Under the pieces are notes generated by a model. The model did no database searches. It was not told the origin of the DNA and worked only from the letters and a program-made list of their open reading frames with translations. This document shows positions 16,446-25,459 of a stretch of 64,000 bases of DNA, one piece after another. Every line of letters begins with the position of its first letter. The stretch's first letter is position 1. Where the stretch lies: NCBI RefSeq assembly GCF_003992615.1, contig NZ_RZMY01000018.1:161919-225918 (forward strand), written 5' to 3'. Position numbers and translations under genes: made by a program. This stretch comes from Flagellimonas beolgyonensis (GTDB lineage Bacteria > Bacteroidota > Bacteroidia > Flavobacteriales > Flavobacteriaceae).

Positions 16446-18017
16446 TCAACCTTTGGTTGGGACCAGTTCGGACCGTTTAATTCTCAGTTTGTAGTAAGCA
16501 ATCCAGAGTGACACACTACCCAAAAGCAACCAAAGCAAATCCACCAAAAGGAGGTGTTGATACCCCTTTTGAAAGGCCACCCACATCCAATTGCCCGATG
16601 TCATTCCATTCGCGATCGGAACCATCAATCCCAAAATACCACCAGAAATCAATGTCCATTTATTGGTAAAAGCGATATCCTTTTTCCAGATGAAGAACGC
16701 TGCGGCCAACAACCAAATCGGGAAATACGTTTGGTAGAGGAAACCCCTATTCACTTCTGGAGCGAACTGTACCAGGATAAATTCCAGAGCGGTAACGGGT
16801 AGTAGGGTAAGGCAGATGGCCATGTACCAATTGGCCACTTGTTGGTTGAACCTACGCCGTTTTTCGGGAATATTCTTTTTGTCGCGGGCCACCAGCCAAA
16901 TCATAATTCCAGATAAAATCACAAAGCAAGAAACCAATCCGAGGATAAATGAAATCACTTTGAGTCCATAACCTGCATAATCGCCAAAGTGAAGGTGGAA
17001 CATCATATTTTTTACACCATCCAAATACGAAGTTGGGCCAATAGGTGTTTTTTCCTGCGCGATGGTACCGTCGGCAACTTTGTAAACGCGGTACCCCAAA
17101 CCGTTCAACTTGGTTTCGTAACCGAGGTATCCACTAATGGCAGCATGCATATTTTGGTCCCCATAGTTGAAAATATGGGTCTCGGTAACCCGAAAATCGC
17201 CCCAGTCCGCTTTTATCTGCTGGACAAATGCATCCAAATGGATGGCCTTGTCCAATTTTTGGTTCTGGAATTCGTAAACAGGATGGTTGTACTCCAAATC
17301 TTCAAACAATTGGTTTTGGTCGCCATCATACAGACCCATCACCATCGGAAAAACCAAAATGCCTTTCAATAAAAAGAAGGCCCCCGTAACGGCATATACG
17401 AACTGGAACGGGAATCCTATCACCCCGAGAGCGGTATGGGCGTCTGTCCATAGGGTTTTGATTTTGGCCCAAGGACGAAAAGTATAAAAGTTGGAAATGA
17501 TCTTGTTCCAATGCACCAAAATTCCGGTGATGATGGCAAAAAGGAAAAAGAAGGCCACCAATCCGGCCAAGGTACGGCCGTAAGGGTAGGGGATTTGATC
17601 TAAAAAGTGTAGGCGGTACAGAAATTCCCCCAAATGATAATGGCTTGCATAATCCTTGGTTTTGGTCTGGGTTTTGGGGTCGAGATAGAAGAATACGGGT
17701 ACTTTGTCCACTTCCGATGCCAATGCATCTTTGGATGCCCCTAAGTTGACAGAAATACTTCTTTCGTTATAATAATGTCGTAACTCCACGTCCCTACCAT
17801 ACAAATTGTAATCTTGGGAAAGGTTGGTCAGATGTTCGTCCACACTTCCCGGCAATGCATCTTCCTGGCTTACGGCATGTCCACGTTGCCAATTGGCAAT
17901 TTCATCCCTGAAAAAGGAGAAGGAACCGGTAAAAAATATAACGTAGAGTGCTACGCTGATCACAATGCCACTTACGGTATGGGTATGGAACAAAATATTG
18001 TAAATGCGGTTTCCCAT
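16446..18017 (-). CDS. PepSY-domain membrane protein, last gene of the iron-uptake operon
   Basis: With ATG at 18015-18017 (MGNRIYNILFHTHTVSGI) the protein has 523 residues and begins with the usual PepSY_TM helix containing conserved His (FHTHTVSG). Further landmarks are RLHFLDQIPYPYGRTLAG with the second and third helices, DAHTALGVIGFPFQFVYAVTGAFF, and MMFHLHFGDYAGYGLKVISF. Paired His in the helices fit heme b binding, as in PepSY/FpvG-type siderophore-reducing proteins. The likely role is inner-membrane reduction or processing of Fe(III)-siderophore brought in by the TonB receptor upstream. Frames starting at 18131 overlap the preceding gene and are not used. Confidence 0.82.
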   Translation of the reverse strand: MGNRIYNILFHTHTVSGIVISVALYVIFFTGSFSFFRDEIANWQRGHAVSQEDALPGSVDEHLTNLSQDYNLYGRDVELRHYYNERSISVNLGASKDALASEVDKVPVFFYLDPKTQTKTKDYASHYHLGEFLYRLHFLDQIPYPYGRTLAGLVAFFFLFAIITGILVHWNKIISNFYTFRPWAKIKTLWTDAHTALGVIGFPFQFVYAVTGAFFLLKGILVFPMVMGLYDGDQNQLFEDLEYNHPVYEFQNQKLDKAIHLDAFVQQIKADWGDFRVTETHIFNYGDQNMHAAISGYLGYETKLNGLGYRVYKVADGTIAQEKTPIGPTSYLDGVKNMMFHLHFGDYAGYGLKVISFILGLVSCFVILSGIMIWLVARDKKNIPEKRRRFNQQVANWYMAICLTLLPVTALEFILVQFAPEVNRGFLYQTYFPIWLLAAAFFIWKKDIAFTNKWTLISGGILGLMVPIANGMTSGNWMWVAFQKGYQHLLLVDLLWLLLGSVSLWIAYYKLRIKRSELVPTKG

Positions 18018-18021
18018 GGGT

Positions 18022-18321
18022 TTAAACAATTGGGTTGGTTTGATTTCCGAAATAGAATAGGATAAAGAATGCCAGACTGGCCAAAAGGTACATGCCCCAC
18101 ACTTTCCAACCATTTTTGCCCAAAAAGGCAACCACCATTAAAATGGCCCAAAGGATGAAGGCAGAAAAGGTACTGGTAATGATCACCGTAACAGGATTGA
18201 ACCAACTGGCCAAGGCCATATGGAAAAGGATGGACACCATAAGTCCGCCCAAAATGGCAGCTGTTATTTTGGCAAATCGTTGCGAGGGCGACGGGGTCAA
18301 ATATTTATTATTTGCCGGCAT
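18022..18321 (-). CDS. DUF3649-like small membrane protein of the iron operon
   Basis: The 99-residue protein has three hydrophobic segments (about residues 18-38, 45-66 and 72-92). Size, topology and position between a DUF3325-like gene and a PepSY gene match DUF3649, a family found next to siderophore receptors. The sequence alone is not distinctive, so the family name rests on context. It is two bases after the preceding gene and its end lies five bases before the PepSY start. Confidence 0.65.
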   Translation of the reverse strand: MPANNKYLTPSPSQRFAKITAAILGGLMVSILFHMALASWFNPVTVIITSTFSAFILWAILMVVAFLGKNGWKVWGMYLLASLAFFILFYFGNQTNPIV

Positions 18322-18323
18322 AG

Positions 18324-18656
18324 TTAGAACAAGAAGGTTTCAAAAAATAGGGCAACTGAAAAAAGGAGTCCCAAAAAACGACGGTTCAGCAATCGCAAGG
18401 GTGCCAATAGTAGGGTTAAACTGGCCACTGTCATCAAAAGAATGAAAAAGGTAAACGTACCCGAACCTAGCCCCCAATAGTGGCAGCTCAGCCCCAATGA
18501 TAAGATCATCAGGACCAAACTGACCCATTGAGAAACTTTTTGATTTTCAGCTGACCATTTTTCCAAGCCCAAATCACCTACTGCGGCCATTTTTTTTGAT
18601 GTGCCGTACAACAGGTAAAAGGCCATAAAAGTGAGTGCTACAATCAGCGTGACCAT
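18324..18656 (-). CDS. DUF3325-like small membrane protein of the iron operon
   Basis: The 110-residue protein has three to four hydrophobic helices (about residues 2-16, 43-60, 66-84 and 92-109) and a polar segment with SKKMAAVGDLGLEKWSAEN between the first two. DUF3325 proteins of this size precede DUF3649 and PepSY genes in siderophore operons of several phyla. The assignment is by topology and synteny. Its start overlaps the end region of the 51-residue upstream gene closely (four bases apart). Confidence 0.65.
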   Translation of the reverse strand: MVTLIVALTFMAFYLLYGTSKKMAAVGDLGLEKWSAENQKVSQWVSLVLMILSLGLSCHYWGLGSGTFTFFILLMTVASLTLLLAPLRLLNRRFLGLLFSVALFFETFLF

Positions 18657-18659
18657 GAC

Positions 18660-18815
18660 TTATCTGATAACACATTGTGTGGCACAGTGCCAAATAAACT
18701 TGTAGTCTACACCATTATCAGAACCAGGAATTTCTTCCTTGGTCGTGGTCTCCACAATGTATTTGGAAATCCAGAGCAGGACAATGAACAATAAGGTTGC
18801 ATTTAGTTGTTTCAT
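18660..18815 (-). CDS. Small 51-aa membrane-anchored peptide in the iron operon
   Basis: An ATG at 18813-18815 opens a 51-codon frame that ends at TAA 18660-18662, filling the gap between the TonB receptor and the DUF3325-like gene. The peptide has an N-terminal hydrophobic helix (LNATLLFIVLLWISKYIV, residues 4-21), an acidic stretch, and a C-terminus with two Cys and a His (WHCATQC). The gap spacing (10 bp before, 3 bp after) is that of a translated operon gene. I do not know the family; metal binding by the His/Cys end is only a thought. Confidence 0.6.
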   Translation of the reverse strand: MKQLNATLLFIVLLWISKYIVETTTKEEIPGSDNGVDYKFIWHCATQCVIR

Positions 18816-18825
18816 TTCGTTGTTC

Positions 18826-21288
18826 TTAGAAATTATAAGTAAGATTGGCTGACAGACTTCTCAAGTTTTGTGGGCTGATGGTGGACCAGCCTTTGTAATA
18901 ATCTTGGTTCGCAATGTTGTCCAACTTTAGGGTGATTCTAAAGTTCCCGGCATCGTAAAAGGCAGATGCATTCAAAATCGTATACGCGTCAATGGTGAAC
19001 GTACCGTTGGTCCTGTTGAAGATTTTGTTCTCGCTGGCATGGTTTCCTCCAAATCCAAGTCCAAAGTTTTCCAGGGCACCTTCGGTAAATAGATAGCTTG
19101 CCCATACATTGGCCAAATTCATGGGGCCGGCACTCTCGGGTCTAAAACCGGTAAAGCTGGCATCTCCTGCCACCAATTGACTGTCGTTATAGCTGTATCC
19201 CGCAACAATGTTCAACCCGTCAACCGGGGATACAATAATGCTCGCTTCAAAACCTTTGCTGGTCTGTTTGCCATCTTGGGTGAAGAAATAGTTGTTGGCA
19301 TCGGTATCGATGCGCTGTGCCATGTCGCTTACGGTAATGTCGTAGTAGCTCAACGTGGCAGAAAGTCTATCGTTGAACAAGTTCAATTTGGTTCCGACCT
19401 CAAACTGGTTGGCTTGTTCCGGGTTCAATGCCCGTACCGAAGGGTTTCCGTTGGTCAGTTCTGTTACCGGAGCCACGTTGCTGAATCCGTTCATATAATT
19501 GGCGAACAAGGCTACTTTGTTCAAAATGGGTTGGTACACCAATCCGAATTTGGGAGAAAAAGCCGTCTGGTTGTATCCGTCATTGGAGAAACGATCCACG
19601 CGCAAACTCGCCATGGCAGACAGTTCTGGCAATAGATTGAGGACATTGGAAGCGTAGGCGCTGAAAATTTCCTGCTCCGCTTCGCTGAATTGGGCACCTG
19701 GGTTGGCCAATGTGGCGATTCCTGCATCGGCACCAGCCTGTGTCAATACCCCAGAGTCGTAAGGGCCTGTTCCCATGGGCGTTCCGAAATATTCGTGCAG
19801 GGCAGGGGCCACCGCTTGGAACTCATCCGGATTGGATCCCACATAAATAAAGCCTTGGTTCCCATAGCCCGTGCTGTTATTGATCGTTCGGGTTTTCAGA
19901 TAATCCAAACCGACGACCAGACGGTTCCGCATGTTTCCGATCATAAAATCCCCGATAAAGTTTTGTTGTATGTCGGTTCCCAAGGTTTCGGAATTTTGGT
20001 TGCTGGTGTAGCGCCCCAAAATAATGCCATCGTTAATGGCGCCACCTGAAAGGGATTCCACCGTTGAGGTGACTTCGTACAAATAGGAATAGTAACCATC
20101 GGACTTGGCATTAGATCTGGAAAAAACGGTCTGGGAGGTCCAAGAATCGCTCAAGATGTAGTTCATCTGACCTTGAAAACTGTAGGTTGGGGTATCGATG
20201 TATAGATCGTTGCTGGTGTACGAGCGTTTAAAGTCGTAGCCCAATTCATCCAAATTGGTCACGCGTAGGGGTGAACCACGGTCCACGAACAACATGGTTT
20301 GATTGGTGCTCCTACCGTTATAGATTTCTGTGTTGATGTTGAACGAAAGTCTGTCATTCGCCTGAAACGCCAAGGAGGGTGCAAAGAAGAACGATTTTCT
20401 GAATCCTGCATCTTGGTAGCTGTTCTGTGTGTGGTATGAAGTGTTCACACGAAGGGCAATATTGTTTTGCGTGCCCAAAGTGGTGTTCACATCGGCACTT
20501 ACCCGGTTCAAGCCGTAACTACCGGAAGTGTAGGAGATGTTCCCACCAAAACCGAAGAATGGTTTTTTGGTGTTGATGTTGATCAATCCCCCATAAGAAA
20601 TCAAGCTGCTACCATACAAGGTGCCAGATGGGCCTTTGATGACTTCAATGGATTCGATATTGGCAGGATCTGGACTCCCGTTGGTCAATCCGGGCAAGCC
20701 GTTGATCATGGTCGGTTGCACGGGAAAACCACGCAGTGAAAAGTAACCGGCACCATCATTGCCCCTACCTGTGGATTCCCAAAGCTTATCAATGCCCGGA
20801 GCGTTTTTTAGTGCATCGTCAAAATTTGTTACCACTTGATCTTGGAGCAGCTCGGAGGTGATGGAATTGTAGACCTGTGGGTTTTCAATATCCTTTAGCG
20901 GCATTTTGGAAACGTAGACACTGGCTGGGCGGGTATATTTGTTCACCATTTCACCTTGAACCACCACTTCGTTAAGCTGTTCCTGTGCTTCTGATAGTAT
21001 AATGGTAGCAATGCTTGTGGATTCTCCACCCTTAACATAAACGGATACCTGTTGGGTAGCAAAGCCTACCATTGAAAAGGTTAGGGTATAGGTGCCCGGA
21101 GCCAAATTGCTGATGACATAATCACCAGTTTCATTCGTGGTCGTACCCAGACTGGTATGCGAAATGGCTATGTTGACATTGGAAAGGGGTTTGTTGTTGA
21201 AATCGGTAACCTTTCCGTTAAGACTACCGTATTGCGCATGTATGGCCGTGCATATCATGAGACTGCATAGGAATAATATTGGTTTCAT
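18826..21288 (-). CDS. TonB-dependent siderophore receptor with carboxypeptidase-like N-terminal domain
   Basis: The 820-residue outer-membrane protein has a signal peptide (residues 1-18), a CarboxypepD_reg-like beta-sandwich (about 20-105, starting GSLNGKVTDFNNKPLSNVNI), a plug (about 125-240, with NAPGIDKLWESTGRGNDG and IKGPSGTLYGSS), and a 22-strand barrel ending in the aromatic residue of NLTYNF. The plug pattern and CPGI-like NAPGI match the TonB-siderophore receptor class rather than SusC. The co-transcribed PepSY and DUF3325/3649-like genes support ferric-siderophore import. Two inverted box sequences flank its promoter. The siderophore itself cannot be told. Confidence 0.92.
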   Translation of the reverse strand: MKPILFLCSLMICTAIHAQYGSLNGKVTDFNNKPLSNVNIAISHTSLGTTTNETGDYVISNLAPGTYTLTFSMVGFATQQVSVYVKGGESTSIATIILSEAQEQLNEVVVQGEMVNKYTRPASVYVSKMPLKDIENPQVYNSITSELLQDQVVTNFDDALKNAPGIDKLWESTGRGNDGAGYFSLRGFPVQPTMINGLPGLTNGSPDPANIESIEVIKGPSGTLYGSSLISYGGLININTKKPFFGFGGNISYTSGSYGLNRVSADVNTTLGTQNNIALRVNTSYHTQNSYQDAGFRKSFFFAPSLAFQANDRLSFNINTEIYNGRSTNQTMLFVDRGSPLRVTNLDELGYDFKRSYTSNDLYIDTPTYSFQGQMNYILSDSWTSQTVFSRSNAKSDGYYSYLYEVTSTVESLSGGAINDGIILGRYTSNQNSETLGTDIQQNFIGDFMIGNMRNRLVVGLDYLKTRTINNSTGYGNQGFIYVGSNPDEFQAVAPALHEYFGTPMGTGPYDSGVLTQAGADAGIATLANPGAQFSEAEQEIFSAYASNVLNLLPELSAMASLRVDRFSNDGYNQTAFSPKFGLVYQPILNKVALFANYMNGFSNVAPVTELTNGNPSVRALNPEQANQFEVGTKLNLFNDRLSATLSYYDITVSDMAQRIDTDANNYFFTQDGKQTSKGFEASIIVSPVDGLNIVAGYSYNDSQLVAGDASFTGFRPESAGPMNLANVWASYLFTEGALENFGLGFGGNHASENKIFNRTNGTFTIDAYTILNASAFYDAGNFRITLKLDNIANQDYYKGWSTISPQNLRSLSANLTYNF

Positions 21289-21301
21289 TTTATTATTTTA
21301 A

Positions 21302-21372
21302 ATTAGTCTAAATAAATAACAAGGCAAATGTATGTGCCAATATCATTTTATCCAAAATATATTTAGACTAAT
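21302..21372 (-). promoter_or_regulatory. Iron-operon promoter flanked by two inverted operator boxes
   Basis: On the minus strand TTTG (21353-21356) and TACATTTG (21325-21332) are 20 bp apart and form a good Bacteroidota promoter. ATTAGTCTAAAT (21302-21313) lies just downstream of it, and its exact inverted copy ATTTAGACTAAT (21361-21372) just upstream. The core TTAG-N-CTAA is itself a dyad and recalls DtxR/IdeR-type iron boxes. Iron-dependent repression is inferred. Confidence 0.65.
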
Positions 21373-21450
21373 TATAAATAATAAATCAATAAAATTTTAA
21401 ACCATTAAAAATCAAAAGGTTAATTTTTTGAATAGGAGGGAAATTCGAAT

Positions 21451-22269
21451 TTATAGGGAGTTGATGGTCTTTCGAATAGCGGTCAAATCGGTCAATAATT
21501 TTTCCAATAAACTTAGATCCAACATGTTGGCACCATCGCTTTTGGCATTGGCGGGATCAAAATGGGTTTCCATGAACAGTCCGTCTACACCGGCAGCGAT
21601 TCCTGCCCGTGCCATGGTGCCGATCAGTGCAGGTCGACCACCCGTTACTCCAGAGGATTGATTGGGTTGCTGTAAGGAGTGCGTTACATCCAACACCACA
21701 GGTGCATATTGTTTCATGGTGGGCACACCCCTAAAATCAACAATCATATCGTGGTAGCCGAACATGGTTCCGCGGTCCGTGATCCAAACTTGTTCGTTGC
21801 CTGTGTCCGTTACTTTGGTCACGGCATGTTTCATGCTCTCCGGACTCATAAACTGTCCTTTTTTCAAGTTGACGACTTTACCGGTTTCGGCCGCGGCCAC
21901 GACCAAATCCGTTTGTCGGACCAAAAAGGCAGGTATTTGCAAAACATCCACATATTCGGCGGCCATGGCAGCATCCGATATTTCATGAATGTCCGTGATG
22001 GTAGGCACCTTAAAGGTGTCCGAAACTTTTTTCAAAATCTTCAAGGCCTTCTCGTCCCCAATACCCGTAAAGGAATCGATACGACTACGGTTGGCCTTTT
22101 TGAAACTGCCTTTAAAAACATAGGGAATCTGCAACTTATCCGTAATGGAAACCACCTTTTCGGCAATGCGCATGGCCATATCCTCACCTTCAATGGCGCA
22201 CGGACCGGCCAACAAAAAGAAGTTATCACTGGTTGCGTGGTGTATCTGCGGTATTTTGGTGATGTCCAT
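21451..22269 (-). CDS. kdsA: 3-deoxy-8-phosphooctulonate synthase (KDO-8-P synthase)
   Basis: KdsA condenses phosphoenolpyruvate with arabinose-5-phosphate to KDO-8-phosphate, the committed step to the inner core of lipopolysaccharide. The 272-residue length and motifs fit: LAGPCAIEG at residues 20-28, FKGSFKKANRSRIDSFTG near 53, IPAFLVRQTDL near 137, GVPTMKQ, and METHFDPANAKSDG near 233. Cys24 in AGPC places it in the metal-dependent class (Aquifex type) rather than the Asn class of E. coli. A perfect -7 element TATATTTG (minus strand, 22285-22292) lies 16-23 bp before the start. Confidence 0.95.
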   Translation of the reverse strand: MDITKIPQIHHATSDNFFLLAGPCAIEGEDMAMRIAEKVVSITDKLQIPYVFKGSFKKANRSRIDSFTGIGDEKALKILKKVSDTFKVPTITDIHEISDAAMAAEYVDVLQIPAFLVRQTDLVVAAAETGKVVNLKKGQFMSPESMKHAVTKVTDTGNEQVWITDRGTMFGYHDMIVDFRGVPTMKQYAPVVLDVTHSLQQPNQSSGVTGGRPALIGTMARAGIAAGVDGLFMETHFDPANAKSDGANMLDLSLLEKLLTDLTAIRKTINSL

Positions 22270-22284
22270 TTCTTAAAGTTTGCA

Positions 22285-22292
22285 CAAATATA
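22285..22292 (-). promoter_or_regulatory. -7 promoter element of kdsA
   Basis: TATATTTG on the minus strand matches TAnnTTTG exactly. No clear -33 TTG is seen at the usual distance. It sets a short 5' leader for kdsA. Confidence 0.5.
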
Positions 22293-22344
22293 CTACATAA
22301 GCTTGGTAACCTTTTTAGATTTATCACAATCAAAACCATCAAAT

Positions 22345-22932
22345 ATGACCCAAAAACTACTCCTTGTTCCCTTCATGGTTTTAAGCTGTTTTTCCGTTTT
22401 TTCACAATTCCATGAAAAGGGGAGGACCTTTGATCTAATTAATTTGGAACGACATCAGTTTAAGTTTGATTTGCTTAGTCCGGGATTTACCTATGAACTT
22501 GGACTCTTCCGCAATCAAAGTGTATCCACAAGTTTGGGATTGGCCACTGCCACCTATGAAGAAGGATATGCTTTTGGTCTGACCCTCAATACGAGGTATC
22601 GTTATTACCACAATTTTCAACGACGTATCGATAAGGGAAGGAATGTCTCCGGTAATTCGGGAGACTATATTGCAGCCGCCCAAGCCATATTCTTCTCCCA
22701 ATTGCGCATTTCCACCAATATCGAAGGGCCAAAGGATTTCAATTTGGGATTTTATGGAATGGTCTATGGTGTGCAACGAACTTTTGATAATGGTTTCAAT
22801 TTCAATGCTGAACTTGGCGCAGGGTATTACCGGGGCGATGGAGTGCTCAATGGGTATGGCCCTTTGGTAACCTTTACTTTCGGATGGGTGGCCACCAAAC
22901 GAAAATCCAAAGACCCAAAATTTGATTTTTAA
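22345..22932 (+). CDS. Small outer-membrane-type protein, paralogue A (195 aa)
   Basis: Start ATG 22345-22347 (MTQKLLLVPFMVLSCFSVFS) gives a signal peptide of about 20 residues and a 195-residue protein; the much longer frame upstream is antisense to kdsA and is rejected. The mature part alternates aromatic and polar residues in short beta strands (FKFDLLSPGFTYELGLFRN, TLNTRYRYYHNFQRRIDKG, FNAELGAGYYRG) and ends in FTFGW plus a basic tail. It is likely a small beta-barrel or periplasmic beta-sandwich. The next gene is a paralogue with the same motifs. The function is unknown. Confidence 0.78.
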   Translation: MTQKLLLVPFMVLSCFSVFSQFHEKGRTFDLINLERHQFKFDLLSPGFTYELGLFRNQSVSTSLGLATATYEEGYAFGLTLNTRYRYYHNFQRRIDKGRNVSGNSGDYIAAAQAIFFSQLRISTNIEGPKDFNLGFYGMVYGVQRTFDNGFNFNAELGAGYYRGDGVLNGYGPLVTFTFGWVATKRKSKDPKFDF

Positions 22933-22957
22933 CGTTCAGATTGTGGGGTCCATGCAT

Positions 22958-22973
22958 ACTTTTTTAAAAAAGT
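22958..22973. repeat. Perfect 16-bp palindrome between the two paralogues
   Basis: ACTTTTTTAAAAAAGT lies 26 bp after the first paralogue's stop and 32 bp before the second start. It may act as a weak hairpin or a regulatory dyad; nothing more can be said. Confidence 0.35.
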
Positions 22974-23004
22974 AGCAGTTATAACAATACCAAATTAACC
23001 TACA

Positions 23005-23562
23005 ATGCGTTGCTTTCACCTTGTACTGTTCTTGTGCATGGGTTTGTTTTTACAGGCCCAGTATGGCAAAAACTGTGAAATCCGTCAGATAAAGATCAAC
23101 TTCTTCAATCCGGGTTTGGAGTATGAAATGGGACTGGGCGTCAACAGCACCTTGGATTTAAGGGTGGCTTGGCAATTGGCTCTGGAGCCCGCCAGTGCAA
23201 ATCCCACCGAAAATTTGGAATTCTTTCCGGCCATTACAGCACAGTATCGGTTCTACCACAATTTTAACGGTCGTTACCATCGTCGCAGGTCCATTTATGG
23301 CAATTCCGGGAATTATGTGGCACCAACTGCTGCCGTTTTCTCACCGGGCAATCGAGTGGTGGAAGGGCAATTGGTGGAAGGTGTCCACGGTTACGGTGGA
23401 TTGGTCTACGGCATTCAGCGTAGTTACAATTCGGGCCTCAGTTTTTCGATAGATGTAGGTGCAGGGTACTATGCAGGACCCTTTAAAGGTCAGATTCTGC
23501 CTGTGGTGAACTTCAGCTTGGGATGGATCATCAGTGAAAAACGATGGTGTGTGGGTCTGTAG
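23005..23562 (+). CDS. Small outer-membrane-type protein, paralogue B (185 aa)
   Basis: The 185-residue protein has a signal peptide (MRCFHLVLFLCMGLFLQAQ) and shares with its upstream neighbour FFNPGLEYEMGLG, ITAQYRFYHNFNGRYHRRR, NSGNYVAP, GLVYGIQRSY and VDVGAGYY-type motifs in the same order, so the pair arose by tandem duplication. Divergence is considerable, implying an old event or different ligands. It lacks the longer basic tail of paralogue A. No named family is recognised. Confidence 0.78.
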   Translation: MRCFHLVLFLCMGLFLQAQYGKNCEIRQIKINFFNPGLEYEMGLGVNSTLDLRVAWQLALEPASANPTENLEFFPAITAQYRFYHNFNGRYHRRRSIYGNSGNYVAPTAAVFSPGNRVVEGQLVEGVHGYGGLVYGIQRSYNSGLSFSIDVGAGYYAGPFKGQILPVVNFSLGWIISEKRWCVGL

Positions 23563-23611
23563 GTTTGGAACTTTCACAAAATCAATAAGATAAAAATAAC
23601 ATTTGGGTGTG

Positions 23612-23640
23612 TTGCCAAGTGGAAAATAGCAGTATCTTTG
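23612..23640 (+). promoter_or_regulatory. Promoter of typA
   Basis: TTG (23612-23614) and TATCTTTG (23633-23640), 18 bp apart, match the Bacteroidota TTTG/TAnnTTTG pattern. The leader to the ATG at 23660 is short. Confidence 0.65.
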
Positions 23641-23659
23641 CGGGCTTAAAAATTAGGTT

Positions 23660-25459
23660 ATGTCCAAAATCAAGAATATTGCCATCATTGCCCACGTAGA
23701 CCACGGTAAGACTACCTTGGTGGATAAAATCATGTACCATTGCCAGCTCTTTCGTGAGAATGAGAACAAGGGCGATTTGATCTTGGACAACAACGATCTG
23801 GAACGGGAACGTGGTATCACCATCGTTTCCAAGAACGTTTCCGTAATCTATAAAGGCACCAAAATCAACATTATCGACACCCCCGGGCACGCCGATTTTG
23901 GAGGTGAAGTGGAGCGGGTACTCAACATGGCCGATGGGGTTTTGTTGTTGGTGGATGCCTTTGAAGGCCCCATGCCACAAACCCGATTCGTATTGCAGAA
24001 AGCCATCGACCTTGGCTTGAAACCCTGTGTGGTGATCAATAAGGTGGATAAGGAAAACTGTACACCCGAAGAAGTGCACGAAAAAGTATTCGACCTCATG
24101 TTCGAATTGGGTGCCGAAGAATGGCAGTTGGATTTCCCAACCGTGTATGGCTCCGCCAAGAACAACTGGATGGGCGAGGATTGGCAAAAACCTACCGATA
24201 ATATTGAACCACTTTTGGATATGGTCATTGAGCATATTCCCGAGTTCAAACCGGAACAAGGTTCTACCCAAATGTTGATTACTTCTTTGGATTATTCTTC
24301 CTTTACAGGCCGAATCGCCATCGGAAGATTGCAAAGGGGCACTTTGAAAGAGGGACAGCCCATTTCATTGGTAAAACGTGATGGCAAAGTCATCAAGACC
24401 AAGGTGAAGGAACTCTTTACATTTGAAGGTTTGGGACGTCAGAAAGTGCAGGAAGTTGTTGCCGGCGATATCTGTGCCATTGTAGGTATGGAAGGTTTTG
24501 AGATCGGGGACACCGTTGCCGATTTTGAAAATCCTGAAAAATTGCGCACCATCGCCATAGATGAACCAACCATGAGCATGTTGTTTACCATCAATGATAG
24601 CCCCTTCTTTGGGAAGGATGGTAAGTTTGTTACTTCCCGACACATCAAGGAAAGACTTGAAAAAGAATTGGAAAAGAATTTGGCCCTTCGTGTTCAGGAA
24701 ACCGACAGTGCCGATAAATTTATGGTATTTGGCCGTGGGGTATTGCACCTCTCCGTTTTGATCGAGACCATGCGTCGTGAAGGTTATGAATTGCAAATTG
24801 GCCAACCTCAGGTGATCATTAAGGAAATTGATGGGGTAAAATGCGAACCTGTGGAACATTTGACCATCGATTTGCCCGAAGATGTATCCGGTAGGGCAGT
24901 GGAAATGGTATCTGTTCGTAAGGGAGAAATGATCAGTATGGAGTCCAAGGGGTCCCGAATGATCTGTGAGTTCATGATTCCATCACGCGGTATCATCGGG
25001 TTGAGAAACCAATTGTTGACCGCTACTGCAGGTGAAGCCATTATGGCACACCGATTTAAGGAATATCAGCCGTTGAAAGGGGAGATTGCCCAGCGTTTGA
25101 ACGGTTCATTGGTGTCTATGGAAAATGGGACCGCCATACCATACTCTATTGACAAATTACAAGAAAGAGGTAAGTTTTTCATCGACCCGGGAGAGGATAT
25201 CTATGAAGGTCAGGTAATTGGTGAAAACTCCAGAGGGGACGATATGGTGGTGAACGTGACCAAGACCAAAAAGCTGTCCAACGTACGCTCGTCAGGTGCC
25301 GATGAAAAGGCCAAAATTGTTCCGGCCATCAAATTTTCGTTGGAAGAAGCCTTGGAATACATCCAAAAGGATGAATATGTTGAGGTGACCCCCAACCATA
25401 TCCGATTGCGTAAGATTTTCTTGAAAGAGGTAGATCGTAAACGCAATAAGGCAGTTTAG
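23660..25459 (+). CDS. typA: Ribosome-associated translational GTPase TypA/BipA
   Basis: The 599-residue protein has the full BipA layout. The G domain carries G1 [10 protein letters not shown] at residues 11-20, G2 RERGITI, G3 DTPGHADF and G4 NKVD. EF-G-like domains II, III and V follow, and the BipA-specific C-terminal domain has [17 protein letters not shown] near 448. It acts on the ribosome in large-subunit assembly and stress adaptation, including growth at low temperature. It stands as a single gene behind its own promoter. Its stop codon overlaps the stop of the convergent kinase gene. Confidence 0.97.
   Translation: MSKIKNIAIIAHVDHGKTTLVDKIMYHCQLFRENENKGDLILDNNDLERERGITIVSKNVSVIYKGTKINIIDTPGHADFGGEVERVLNMADGVLLLVDAFEGPMPQTRFVLQKAIDLGLKPCVVINKVDKENCTPEEVHEKVFDLMFELGAEEWQLDFPTVYGSAKNNWMGEDWQKPTDNIEPLLDMVIEHIPEFKPEQGSTQMLITSLDYSSFTGRIAIGRLQRGTLKEGQPISLVKRDGKVIKTKVKELFTFEGLGRQKVQEVVAGDICAIVGMEGFEIGDTVADFENPEKLRTIAIDEPTMSMLFTINDSPFFGKDGKFVTSRHIKERLEKELEKNLALRVQETDSADKFMVFGRGVLHLSVLIETMRREGYELQIGQPQVIIKEIDGVKCEPVEHLTIDLPEDVSGRAVEMVSVRKGEMISMESKGSRMICEFMIPSRGIIGLRNQLLTATAGEAIMAHRFKEYQPLKGEIAQRLNGSLVSMENGTAIPYSIDKLQERGKFFIDPGEDIYEGQVIGENSRGDDMVVNVTKTKKLSNVRSSGADEKAKIVPAIKFSLEEALEYIQKDEYVEVTPNHIRLRKIFLKEVDRKRNKAV

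Noticed and set aside
18018..18131. N-terminal extension of the PepSY protein
   Set aside because: It would overlap the upstream membrane-protein gene, and the family's first helix starts right after ATG 18015-18017.
21679..22344. Long plus-strand extension of the first small paralogue (417 codons in all)
   Set aside because: It is antisense to the conserved kdsA gene; the signal peptide begins only at ATG 22345.
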